Part shown: one piece after another, positions 8,805 to 18,462 of the stretch
Layout of the letters: every line of letters starts with the position of its first letter
How positions within the stretch are numbered: position 1 is the first letter of the stretch
Assembly: GCF_001949145.1 (NCBI RefSeq)
Contig: NW_019091645.1
Coordinates: 312,837 to 334,608 of the forward strand
Direction: 5' to 3'
DNA: 21,772 nucleotides
Source: Acanthaster planci
Lineage: Eukaryota; Echinodermata; Asteroidea; Valvatida; Acanthasteridae
Made by a program: the position numbers and the translations under genes
Notes under the pieces: generated by a model
The model's database searches: none
Seen by the model: only the letters and a program-made list of their open reading frames with translations
What the model was told of the DNA's origin: nothing

Positions 8805-10294
8805 AGGGGCTCATCACGAACTCAACGGGACCGTACTCTAGCAAGATCCACTGTCGTGTCAGCCCTTGACACTCATGCCTCATGCGCGCTCAATCTTAAT
8901 GATGCTCTGCTGGCACGGGGCCACTAAAAAATTCATTGAGCCACTGCATTCTCCAAAATCAATGGCCCAACCGGCAGTGGTCATTTGAGGAACACTGCCA
9001 CATTTTCTAAACTTTCCTCACATTTAATGACTCGTGTTTTCAATCACCGGCGCAGCACTTTCAAGTTCACGGTATAATTCCACAGCCTGAACAGTTGTGA
9101 TTGCCTGCTTAATGTACGAGGCTTATGTGCTACATGTAAACACGTAGCTAGCGCGCAGCGTGACTGTTACATTGCACGGTCGACAGTCGTGCATACGGCT
9201 CATACTCTTGCAAATGACCTGAGTAGATGTTGGCTGGTATAATTCTCTAACAATGCCAGTTTACTTATATTCCTTCCCAGTTTATATATATTCCTTCGCA
9301 TGGTGCTACAGCAAGCCTTTCCGCCTATTGCTGTCTTTCTCACCATGAATAGCCTGAAATTTCATCCAATGCCAGTTTAACGTCCTCTCCCACGGACACC
9401 AATGAAACCTTTAGTGAGGTCGTGTCGTGTTGCACCTCAGGCCGATCAAGCAACATATATGTAACCTCAAATTAAATTTGTGAACACAAAAAATATGTAC
9501 ATTTTATATATCCAACTAATCAAGTTCTGGGAAGTACACGTAACTTGTACTTCCTGCGACATCATTTTTCTACATGCAGCCACGTAGAGTTCTGTGTGTG
9601 TGTACAGTGAATTGCACAATGCTATTTTAATGCATGGACTGGTTGCCGCATTGCCATCACACCTTTTTCACAGTAGCACGGCGCAGCGGGAACCAGAGGA
9701 AACCTTGCATGAAGCAATACTGCGTGCGTGCATGATAGCGAAATGCAAAGGGAACTTGTGAAAACCACAAAACTTTCTTTCCACATGTTGTGAATGTAAA
9801 GCAGTTGTTTTGTGAAGACAGGATCCTATCTTTCCTAGAAAAGACAGGATTTATTTTTCCTTTTTTGAGCTGTGAGAAAAGAGGGATACACGTATGATGG
9901 CTCAAATTTGCCGGATGCAGCTGAAAAGTTGATAAGCACATTTTGCTTATGTAGAACCATGGAGGAAGGACACAAGTTTTTGTTTTTTTTCCAGCCCTAA
10001 AATGTGTCACGATTCATAAAATTCGACGAAACTTGGTGTTAGATGTCACAACAACCCCCCTTGACCACATACCAGAAAACATATGAATATTTCCAACTTT
10101 TGTGGGCAAAAGGAACATTGAGTGGTGAAGTTACCACACCGAATTATGGAATTGCCAAAAGACTGTGAAACTGTATACAAAGTGGTGGAATAACAAAGCC
10201 GACAATGTAGCATCAGAGCGAGCGAGGATAGCAACAGCATGTGCATCATTGTCCAATCCAGCAAGAGCAGTGTACATATGACATCGTGCATGGA
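8805..10294. other. non-coding region, no recognised gene
   Basis: About 1.5 kb with no supported gene. AATGCCAGTTTA occurs twice (about 9252 and 9369). A minus-strand open frame of 117 codons (10010-9657) has no recognisable domain or splice context, so I treat it as chance. Confidence 0.45.
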
Positions 10295-10563
10295 CAGGGT
10301 TTGCCCGTAACGTTATTCTCACTTGCCAGCCGGACCAGCAGTGATGGCTTTTTACTAGTCCGCAAGCATTTTCACTGGTCCGCATCTTCCCCCAAATTTC
10401 AACATTCTTTTTTGGCACTAGTGTTTTCTGCTCCAACACCATGCATAACAGTGTGCACTCAGTGCTGACTGTTGTTTTATTGTCGATGATTAATCATAAA
10501 TGGCCATGGGAATTATGAATTTCCAGAATATTCATGAGTATAACTCTATACAAGCAAATTAAA
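10295..10563 (-). repeat. dispersed ~270 bp repeat, copy 2 (inverted relative to 631-900)
   Basis: Reverse complement of the 631-900 repeat with the same limits: the AGGGTTTGC end at 10296 and the AAGCAAATTAAA end at 10563. The minus-strand open frame starting at 10442 matches the copy 1 peptide over about 40 residues (KNVEIWGK, SENACGLVKSHHCWSGWQ) and then runs on through unrelated sequence to 10131. The spacing of about 9.4 kb and the inverted orientation are most simply two independent insertions. Confidence 0.8.
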
Positions 10564-10895
10564 TATAAATCACAAATATGACAGAAAATTGAAGTAAATG
10601 TTTCTGTGAGGTGACATTATTTGTGGGGAGTCGTTTTGCTGAAGTCCCTACAATGTTCTCATTCAGCTACAGGCCATGATGGAGTGTATGAACAACCTGG
10701 CTGGGATTACATGTACATTGCAAGGATGCGAACATTGTGATTGGGGTGTTCAGTGTACATTTACACCGGTCACCACCACAGTAAGAAGACAGGTAATGGT
10801 ACTTTTTATGAGGGATTCAGATAATGGGTCCGTAAAGCATTTAAAGGGTTAGCCCCACCGCAAAGTTAATGAGGAAGGCCCCCTAGATGGGCTCA
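10564..10895. other. non-coding spacer
   Basis: No coding signal. One TTACATGTACATTG motif near 10707. Nothing else recognised. Confidence 0.45.
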
Positions 10896-11075
10896 CTGCA
10901 TTTTCACGGTGTTTTCACTTGACCTCAAGGTGTCGGCAAGGGGTCACAACCGGGATTATTTTCACGGTGTTTTCACCATGTGAATGCCATGAAGTTGCAG
11001 TGAAAAAACAATTTCACAGTGAAACTGCAAATTAACTGCAAATTCATGGTGCTGAAATTCATAGTACTTGTGGCT
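10896..11075. repeat. small repeat block abutting the broken 3' end of the gypsy element
   Basis: TTTTCACGGTGTTTTCAC occurs twice (about 10901 and 10960), and AACTGCAAATT occurs as a short tandem near 11024-11044. GTGAAA/TTTCAC inverted motifs are frequent. The gypsy reading frame loses similarity at about 11070, exactly where this block starts. The block is therefore a candidate for the sequence that replaced or truncated the integrase end, possibly a separate small element. Confidence 0.5.
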
Positions 11076-13440
11076 GGACTTTCACGCAAAATTCTGTCTC
11101 TGCTCGGCCTCTGGGAGGATTGTGTTATCAAGTCAATGATGAAACTAAGGTCCGGATCTGCTCTTTGAAGTGCAGCAATGTCCTCCGTGGTGAAGCCGCC
11201 GACCCAAGATGTAGCCCTTCCGGCGTGGGGATCGACAGGGGAGCTCAAAGGGGCACGAGCGCTCGTGACCTCGTCATCTTGGTCGTCTTGCTGTCCAGTT
11301 GGATTAATTATTGTTCTGCAAGTAGCTGCCCGGCACTTAAACCGGCATTGGCAGCCGTGCTGAGGATGCAGGGCACGTTACAGCTCAACTCTTTGCCATG
11401 TGGATCAGAGGATTCAGTTGCAGGTTTAGTTTGGTTCGAAAGCCGTACAACCCGAATGATGGTGGGCATATTAACTTGCAAGGGAGTTTCTCCAGTTGAA
11501 GCCGTGTTTACAAAACGGCTGTCAAGAACTCTTTCCTTGCAGTCGCCGGTGAACATATTGCACGAGCGTCAAATACTTTCACCTAAGTTACGAACACAGC
11601 TGAGTAGGAGTGTTACCACTGTTGTCATCAGCATGAGGACTGTCACAAGGGACACGGGTGTGGCTGATTTGGGGGTGACGTCATTCGATGGTGACTCGTG
11701 TGGGCTACGAGTCAGGGTACTCAGCAGAAGTAGTGTACACTTTTCTGGCTGATGGGGGATCACGTCGTCGACTTTATGAAAATCGGACCACAACTTACTT
11801 TTTGCGACACAACCACCACACAGCAGGTCAGTGAGGATGGATGTCCCGTCATAGAACGGACAATCGTCGGGGTCACACGGCACCCTAGAGAGGGCATCTG
11901 CATTGCTGTGCTTCTTCCCCACAGGATGTTCAATCTTAAAGTCAAACTGGGCCATGATCTCCAGCCATCGGGCCATTTGGTCCACTGAGTCCCTGAAGGA
12001 CATTATCCACCTCAGAGCACTGTGATCAGTCCGGATCAGGAACTGTCTTCCAAGCAAATAGTGCCTGAAGTACTGAACAAAAGTCACAATAACGAGTAGT
12101 TCTCTTCTGGTAGTACAGTATCGCCGTTGTGTTTTCGTCAGGGATGGACTAACATATGCTATCAGTCTTTCTTCTTCTCGTTCCGTCTGGTCACACCACT
12201 GATGTTGTGAGAGAGTTGCCCCGATGCCTGTATCAGAGGCATCGGTGTCGAAGGTCCATCGTTGTTGGGATAAGATATTATTTCATCACAGGTCAATGCG
12301 GCCTTTAAAGTGTCAAAAGCGTATGGGGTGAGCATCGCCGGTGTCAATAGCGTGTTGCACTACTGATGTTCTGCCCAAGTCCTCCGGGGACTTGGCAAAG
12401 CTGTTCTTGTGTTTGGATAACAGTTCGCGCAATGTCTTCTGCTGCTGGGGGGCAAATTCTCGCAGCTCTGGTCATACAGAGAATTAAGATCTTCTGACCA
12501 CTGACTAGAAGATGCAGGAGAGTCAGGAGCGACAGAGACGTGTGAATGGACTGCGAGTGTAGGCTGGTGTGCATGGACTCTACACGCACCCATCATGCGG
12601 AAAGCGTAATCCTCCTCCATGGTTATTCTCATGCTCAGCTATGAGTTCTACATGCATCTCATCAATCTCATGCAGGTATCCAAGCGCCATGCCCGCTTGG
12701 AGCTCAACCTTCTCGGGTGACGTGTTCATGAGTCTGACAGGTATGTCGATATCCTTGCGGCTGGGGTCAACAAGGGAACTGCCGACCACGAGACATTGCA
12801 TTCGACTTTCGCTTGGTGCCGGCTCTACAACTGCAAAGTTCATGCCAAGTTTTTGATCGTTAGTGACACCTTCCGCTATCCACTCACTGCATGCGGGAAT
12901 GACGATCGTCTCTTTCAGTGCGATCTTCACGGCACATGGAGGAGTGCCCTTGATCGCCCACTTGAACCAGTTACCGGCAATTCGTATGAAGCATCGTGCT
13001 TCTAACACGCAGTCATAGAAATAGAGGAAATCATAGCCGAGAATTCCTTCGTCTCCAATGGGAGCAACATAAGCGTCCCACTGGAAACATTGCTGTCCAA
13101 TGGCCAAGTCGATTGTGGCCATGCCTTGGATGGCAATATGTTCATTGTTCACAGTCTGCAGTTTCAAGGGCTCGTGAGGGGGCTGAAGATCAGGTCGCTT
13201 TTCGTCAGGAATTCTGTTGAAAAGTTCTGATGAAACTACAGTCACTGCTGCTCCTGTGTCGACTAAGAGTTCAGTCTCTGCACCGTTGATTTGCACCTGT
13301 AAAAATGCTGATATGCCACGGAATGGCTTTCGGGCCATTCTTATGATGTGTTCAGAGGGTGGGACCATTACAAGGCTGGACGGCACGGTCCCAGTTAGTT
13401 TTCCGACTTTGGCTAAATGGCGACAGCCTCCTTGGCTGCC
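11075..13440 (-). pseudogene. gypsy pol remnant: protease, RT stub, RNase H, pre-integrase
   Basis: The protease (frame 13440-12577) has the catalytic LLVDTGAAVTVVS and the flap-distal GILGYDFL, and ends at TAG 12579-12577. After a frame change comes a linker with SSQWSEDLNSLYDQ. A shift in a six-base C run near 12450 follows, leading to HAIDTGDAHPIR, the usual entry to reverse transcriptase. The frame then jumps at about 12320 to FDTLKAALTCDEI, which normally follows the RT thumb, so the fingers and palm with the YxDD site are gone. RNase H follows from about 12255 with FDTDASDTG, RRELL and RTDHSALRW; its conserved end is NADALSR. A long acidic linker and FTTEDIAALQRADPDLSFII follow, ending near 11075 before any integrase HHCC or DDE motif. 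Confidence 0.87.
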
Positions 13441-14625
13441 AGCTCAGGGCACTAGTTAGCGAAGTGGCCTGGTTCACCACACTTGAAGCAAGTGGAGTCA
13501 GATCGTTTCTGTCGGTAGGTTTGGATCCAGCTTTTGGCCAGACCCATTTCTTTTGATCAACTTGACTATGCCATTAAATCGGTGGTCGAGTTTGTCAGAA
13601 AACTACTTCATCTGCTTGTGCATGATGAACTCCTGCTTTGCCGTTGTCTCAGTGGCTGAAGCCGCTCCTTCGTGCTTTTCGGCAGGTTGAACAGCGCGAA
13701 CGCAAAGGGGAGTTTTCCCGGTGGAGAGATTTCCACGCAGACTGGTGTAGTTTTCAACGGCTGTTCTGGCCTACTCCAGCATTTGGGGGTTTGCCATGCC
13801 AATCGCTATGGTGGTTTGTTGGTCGGGAAGCCCCTTTAAGAGATGTCGTGGGGCAATACTCTCTCTTGCGTCAGCATCGGCTGTGGGGTATCCTCGCATG
13901 ACAAGGTGGCAGATATCCACCACATATTCAGTCAGACTGTCTTTTGGGGACAGTTTCTTGGCTTCAAGTAGAGTGAGCCATGCGTTCTGGGTTCGCCTTT
14001 CTGCCAATCGGCTTTCCAAAGCTGAAAGGAGTTTATCAAAGTCATTGACAATGGAGGAGTCGAGTTGTAAAAAAACGAACTCGGCAGCCTTGCCTTTGAG
14101 GCTGCTTGTGAGACAAAATTTCTTCTCCTCCATTGACCATTCACAGGCCTTTGCGAGGGCCATGAAAGGTCGAATGAAACCTTCCCATGCCCCAGTTCTA
14201 TTGATTTCACCCTGCCTGGGTAAAGGGACTTCAAAGCTTTTACTGGATTTGTCCATTTTATTAACTGGTACTGAGGATTCAAGGGGCTCAGAGTCTTTCA
14301 CAGGGGAAAGTGTGGCGGTGGATGTGAGACTGGGTTGTGCTGGGGAGTCACTCAGCAGATTCGGTGACTTCTCCGGCTGGGACTGGGGTGTAGAGGGCGC
14401 ACTGACCTGCGCAGTGCCGTAACCCGTTGCTTGGCTTCCGCAGCCCGCTTCTCTGCCTGGTCAAGTCGTTGCCTGAGAGTTCCCAGCTGGTCCGTGTGGT
14501 CGGCCAGGGTGACTGACTCAAGGGATAGGTCAAGGTCATCTCCCGCAGCGATTTTCTGTATTTCTTTGGCATGGTCACTAGTCGTGCAGGCCGAACGTAC
14601 ACTAAGTTCTATGGTAGTTCAGAGA
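13441..14625 (-). pseudogene. gypsy gag remnant: coiled coil, capsid, CCHC zinc knuckle
   Basis: Gag packages element RNA. The 5' part (about 14600-14415) encodes a heptad-rich helix (DQLGTLRQRLDQAEKRAAEA). A frameshift near 14410 leads to a proline/serine-rich linker, then the capsid-like part with WEGFIRPFMALAKACEW and KAAEFVFLQL (about 14300-13774). An in-frame TAG at 13773-13771 interrupts it after QMLE, and a second TAG lies at 13605-13603. After another shift the zinc knuckle CFKCGEPGHFAN (13490-13455) is cut by a third TAG at 13454-13452, just before its last cysteine. No ATG lies between the upstream TGA and the coiled coil, so the original start is unknown. Confidence 0.8.
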
Positions 14626-14830
14626 GTTCACAAAGGAGTGGTTGCTATAGTAACTCGGGCATACAGAGTAACCGCAGTCACATAGTGTTCGTGTACTGGT
14701 ACATGTACATATGCATATGACTCGCGTTTAAGCTACTTGGTGTTGCAACTTGCATGAACAAAGCTGAATTCGAGCAATAAGTGTGGTCGAGTAGTATTAC
14801 ATGTACTACAGTATACTGACATAAGTTTAC
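14626..14830 (-). other. gypsy untranslated leader
   Basis: Between the primer binding site and the first gag-like codons. It holds ACATGTAC-type motifs near 14699 and 14800 and no coding signal. Its position is that of the packaging/leader region. Confidence 0.5.
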
Positions 14831-14848
14831 ATCCCACCGCTGCCACCA
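14831..14848 (-). promoter_or_regulatory. primer binding site, complementary to tRNA-Leu 3' end
   Basis: The minus strand reads TGGTGGCAGCGGTGGGAT, one base after the probable LTR end (AACGCAACA). Its complement, ATCCCACCGCTGCCACCA, is the 3' end of animal tRNA-Leu (AAG/TAG type), acceptor stem and CCA included, at all 18 positions as I recall that tRNA. This is where reverse transcription would be primed. Confidence 0.85.
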
Positions 14849-15213
14849 GTGTTGCGTTCCCTAAATATCAAGTCAATGGTAGCATGGACTTTATTGGTGT
14901 CTACGGGATGTGATATTTGGAGAATTGGACAATTTATTAAAAGGTGGACGTCAAACAAGGGGTTTGGGTGACAGTCAAACTGTACGGTTGGTTTATTGCT
15001 CTCACTTCTCTTCATCAAAGTTCAATGTGGGTTTGAAGAAGGTGTAGCTTAACATAATACAATGCACAAAAGGCAAAGTTATAGAGAGGCGAAGTTGTAT
15101 ACGAGAGTAACTAAACTATGGTTTAGCAGGACCACTGGAAATGCAAGTCGGACGGAATGGGTACGGTACGTTTGTGTAGCATTGCACATCTAGGCTACAC
15201 TCATCGGGCCGGG

Positions 15214-15244
15214 CCGTGGTGGGAGCTGTCCCGGACCACCACGG
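15214..15244. repeat. perfect 9 bp stem hairpin
   Basis: CCGTGGTGG and CCACCACGG are separated by 13 bases, giving a GC-rich hairpin inside the probable LTR. It might be an RNA structure in the R region. Confidence 0.6.
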
Positions 15245-15343
15245 TGACTAGCAAGGGCTGGATGGGGCCAGCACTGGTCTGTACCAACCGCACTGCCGCT
15301 CAGACCGCAACGTGATGAGCACAATGATAAAGTACCATGATAT

Positions 15344-15500
15344 GTACCATTGGCTCAGCATAGAGACAGGGAGGACTGGGGCTAGTTAGCAAGACATGGG
15401 TGGCGAGGGACACGGGGGTGTCTCGCCCGGCAATCGGTTCGGACATAGCGGTGACGCGCCGCTACAACTCTCGCTAGTACCCTGGGCTAGTTCATACCGC
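15344..15500 (-). repeat. 155 bp dispersed repeat, copy 2
   Basis: Partner of 8615-8769. Relative to that copy it has a 9-base in-frame insertion in the minus-strand frame that starts ATG at 15446 (MSEPIAGRDTPVSLAT). The hairpin GGCGAGGGACAC/GTGTCTCGCC is unchanged. By position it lies in the transcribed part of the probable LTR. Confidence 0.8.
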
Positions 15501-15680
15501 TCTCGCATCGGTCCAAGCTAAGCTAGCTGGCCATTCATATGGTTACATTTCTTCGCCATAAGAATGTTTACTATCGCACTTCTCTCGGAAAGGGTCCAAC
15601 TGCTGCACTACGTTAGGTTCCGCTCTCGCAATAAGGGTTTGGTCCGCTGCACCTGACCGACGAGCTAGGAAAAGATCTGC

Positions 15681-15690
15681 TCTATTTATA
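15681..15690 (-). promoter_or_regulatory. TATA-box-like TATAAATAGA
   Basis: Good match to the metazoan TATA consensus on the minus strand, upstream of the gypsy leader and in the right orientation to start the element's transcript. A match this short may be chance. Confidence 0.4.
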
Positions 15691-15700
15691 GGATACTAGA

Positions 15701-18130
15701 GGCTTAGGAATTAATAAGATATGAGCGTCGCAGGAACAGCTGAAAATATCTCAAAGGGTCACATGACTTTCTGCTATAGTCGTGTGCAAGAATCTAAGTG
15801 TCGTGTGTAAAAAGATAACATACAGAATAAGAAGTCACGTGTGCAAAGTGTAGAGCCGGGTGCATGAAAGCACTTACCCGGTCATCTGTGCGGTGAATGA
15901 TTGACAGTTACAAAGTCTGAGGTTTCTGAACATTAGCATTTCAGGGAACCTTACCACGCCCAACCACGAAGCCACATGGAGGGGAATTTCGACATGCTAA
16001 AACTGAGCAGAGAAAACACAAGGATAAAGGAGTGAAGGAACACGCGATCACGCCAGAGTACAGCATGAATAACTTAATACAAAATTAGCGTCTCTGCTAC
16101 ATGTCCATATTAAATGCATAGCTGAGCTAAATAAGGGACCCTGAGAAATGCAAGGACCGGGATGAGTAAAACTAGGGGGCGCTGGAATTCCAAGATTTGC
16201 AGGGTGCACAACAATGTACGACATAGACCTCTTTAGACATTTTCTTCAGAGATAAACTTCTCCACTCTGACAGTCTACTGCCTGTCTACAGAGGGCGCTC
16301 TATACGTCATCAGATCAGATTTCCATACATTATAGGCAGAGCTGCGACATCTTTATATCAAAAGCCATTCTGGTCCGAGTATAAAGGCGTGTTTTAACAC
16401 AAAACAATTAATCGTTGCCATATGCTACCTTACGCTTGATGCACCAACATTTTCTGGGTAAACAATGCATGACTTTAGACACAAAATGGCATCATACACA
16501 GGTCATACATGTAAATAGTGTTCTCGCCATGTATTGTGGGGTCAACAAATTGAAGCAAAGCAGAAGGGAACCAGTCTCTTTCATATCACCCAGCACATGG
16601 TTTACTTTTCTCCACTGTGAAGTTTGTCCACGATGCCTCTTGAGCAGACATTCCCTTTTTATGACACTTTGCCGAAACACATGCACCGTCGTGGCGGGTG
16701 TGACTTTTGTTCCTGGTTTTTGGCACACTTTTTCAATATGTGTCTTTGTGGTACATGTACGTGGATGAGGGTTGTAATTTCTAGCTACACTCAAGTCTCT
16801 GGAGAAATATGCTGCCAAAAAAATTTATCTTACAGGCCAGATTTTTAGCGTCATTGTCAGATTTAAGCATCACAGCCAAAAATATTAGCATCACAGCCCC
16901 CAAAACTAAAATGACCTGGCGAGAACACTGATAAAGGACATTATGTCACAATGGTCCTATGACAGACGCCACTGCACTTGCCAACAGAAGATGCTCTTTG
17001 TTTCAACAGAGGGCAACCCACTCACTTGTTTACCAGTCATATACATGTATGTCCTTTGACCTTGATTTTTTTCAGAATGTGTGAATTTTTCAACTGTTAC
17101 GTAGCTTAAGATGTAACCAACATTTCCCCAAAGATTTAGAATGGGCACTCTGAAGGTTTTTGAGTTATGTTCATTTGAACCTTGGCAAACACTGAAACTG
17201 TATGGTAATTCCAGAAATTAGGCATCATGAGGTATGACATTTTCGTATCCCTGTTACATCTGACCTTTGTTCTTTGACATGGAAATATCACTGGAATTGA
17301 TTTCAAACTATTACTATCTGTTTGGCAAGTAATTTGTATTAATTCATCACTCTTGGAAATTAGGAAATTTGTTCTGAACTTACAAAATCATATGTTAAAT
17401 GTAACAGGGAGACAAAAAAATGGACCCCTACTTTCTGGAATGAATTGTACAATGTACATGTACCTGTACACACATGTACATGTATACACGGTAGTGCTGT
17501 AGAAAAACCATGTGAGCCTAGCTTTGCAAAGTAAAATTCATGACATGACTTCTGACGTAATCCCTCCCACCCCATCAATTGGAGGCTTTGAGACACTGGT
17601 CACAACCACATTTTAGTGTCGTATTGCAGTGTTTATGGTTGTAATGACTGAGCTACAATCCTAAATGAGGCAGGGGTGAGTAGGAATCCTCCTACCCTGG
17701 ATATTTTTTCCCTCCTCAGTATTTTAGTAACTTTTGTTCGTAATTTTTATACTAATATTTGAAAATGAAATGTACACATTCTCATGTGGCACCTGTTTTT
17801 CCGGGGCAGGCCAGCGAGAGACATATACTTTTCCACTGATGTGCTCAATGCACTTAGAATGACACAAATGAGGCCTTGAACTTCAAATGGCCAAAAAAAC
17901 AAAGCCATTTGTCAGTTTGAGTTGAAACTTCACAGTGCTTATGATAACGAGCATTTCTACAAACATGGCAAGTTTAAAACAATGGAGCATGGGATAGCCG
18001 ATCCCTGGGGAGGGGGCAGTAGAATCCCCCTCCTTCAGGAAGTCCAAAATAACTTGGCTCTTTTAGGGTCGCATGCTGTGTATACATGTATCGGCTAATC
18101 TTTCTGTTTTTTGTTAGTCCACGTAGCTAC
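15701..18130. other. non-coding region between the two retrotransposons
   Basis: About 2.4 kb without a supported gene. ACATGTAC motifs occur near 16507, 16755, 17042 and densely at 17454-17485. Two isolated CTCF-like or minisatellite-like motifs lie at 16168-16183 (CTAGGGGGCGCT) and 16288-16300 (CAGAGGGCGCT). Open frames of about 110-117 codons on both strands at 16415-16818 overlap each other and have no recognisable domain. Confidence 0.45.
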
Positions 18131-18462
18131 ATAGGAGTGGTACCCCCCAGTTTACCCAGCAAAAACCTGCATTGTGTGCACCCCTGTATAAAGTGTTTGT
18201 TTAAGAGGCATGCAGCTCATCAATGACCAGGCATGCGGAGACCCACGAAGATTTTGCCTTGACCGGACGTAGGATTGGATGTTTGAGAGTACGCAAAAAT
18301 GTGAATCTGTCAGCCAGTGACTGCCTTCGTTTGACATACTTGATTATTTTTCAAGATTCTCGTGTTGCTACTTCAACTGGTAAGCAATATCTCATTATCA
18401 GGAGGTTTTAAACTTTAAGCTTTCCCCCTTTCTAGGCCGCTTTAGGCCGATTCCACCCCAAG
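18131..18462 (+). other. probable 5' untranslated region of the LINE
   Basis: It lies directly upstream of the ORF1 ATG at 18463. It has a short repeated TAGGCCGCTTTAGGCCG at 18435-18451. A 62-codon frame at 18223-18411 has no known domain. The 5' end of the element cannot be fixed from one copy. Confidence 0.35.

Larger units (their letters stand above)
11075..15700 (-). mobile_element. Ty3/gypsy-type LTR retrotransposon, decayed and 3'-truncated
   Basis: Order on the minus strand: probable 5' LTR, primer binding site, leader, gag, protease, short reverse transcriptase remnant, RNase H, linker, start of the pre-integrase region. This order (protease - RT - RNase H - integrase) is that of Ty3/gypsy. 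The core of the reverse transcriptase is deleted, the integrase domain and 3' LTR are missing, and the frames carry at least three amber stops and several frameshifts. It cannot move by itself. The left limit is well defined by loss of similarity; the right limit (outer LTR end) is a guess. Confidence 0.85.
14850..15700 (-). repeat. probable 5' LTR of the gypsy element (outer end unknown)
   Basis: The inner end is set by the CA directly before the primer binding site (GCAACA ending at 14850). An AATAAA lies at 14895-14890, about 40 bases from that end, as expected for the R/U5 side. A TATAAATAGA lies at 15690-15681. The outer TG could not be placed because no second LTR exists in the window to compare. 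One copy of the 155 bp dispersed repeat (15344-15500) lies within it. Confidence 0.5.

Noticed and set aside
9657-10010. Minus-strand open frame of 117 codons
   Set aside because: No recognisable family or repeat relation, and no promoter or splice evidence.
11120-11752. Plus-strand open frame of 210 codons
   Set aside because: It lies antisense to the gypsy RNase H-to-integrase linker, whose minus-strand frames carry recognisable motifs. The plus-strand peptide has no domain.
13796-14422. Plus-strand open frame of 208 codons
   Set aside because: Antisense shadow of the gag capsid region on the minus strand.
8615-15500. The two 155 bp repeats as the pair of LTRs of the gypsy element
   Set aside because: Similarity covers only 155 bases. 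The primer site places the LTR end at 14850, and the sequence 14850-15340 has no counterpart near 8615.
16415-16848. Overlapping open frames of 74 to 117 codons on both strands
   Set aside because: No conserved motif or exon boundary. Long frames on both strands of the same DNA here look like chance.
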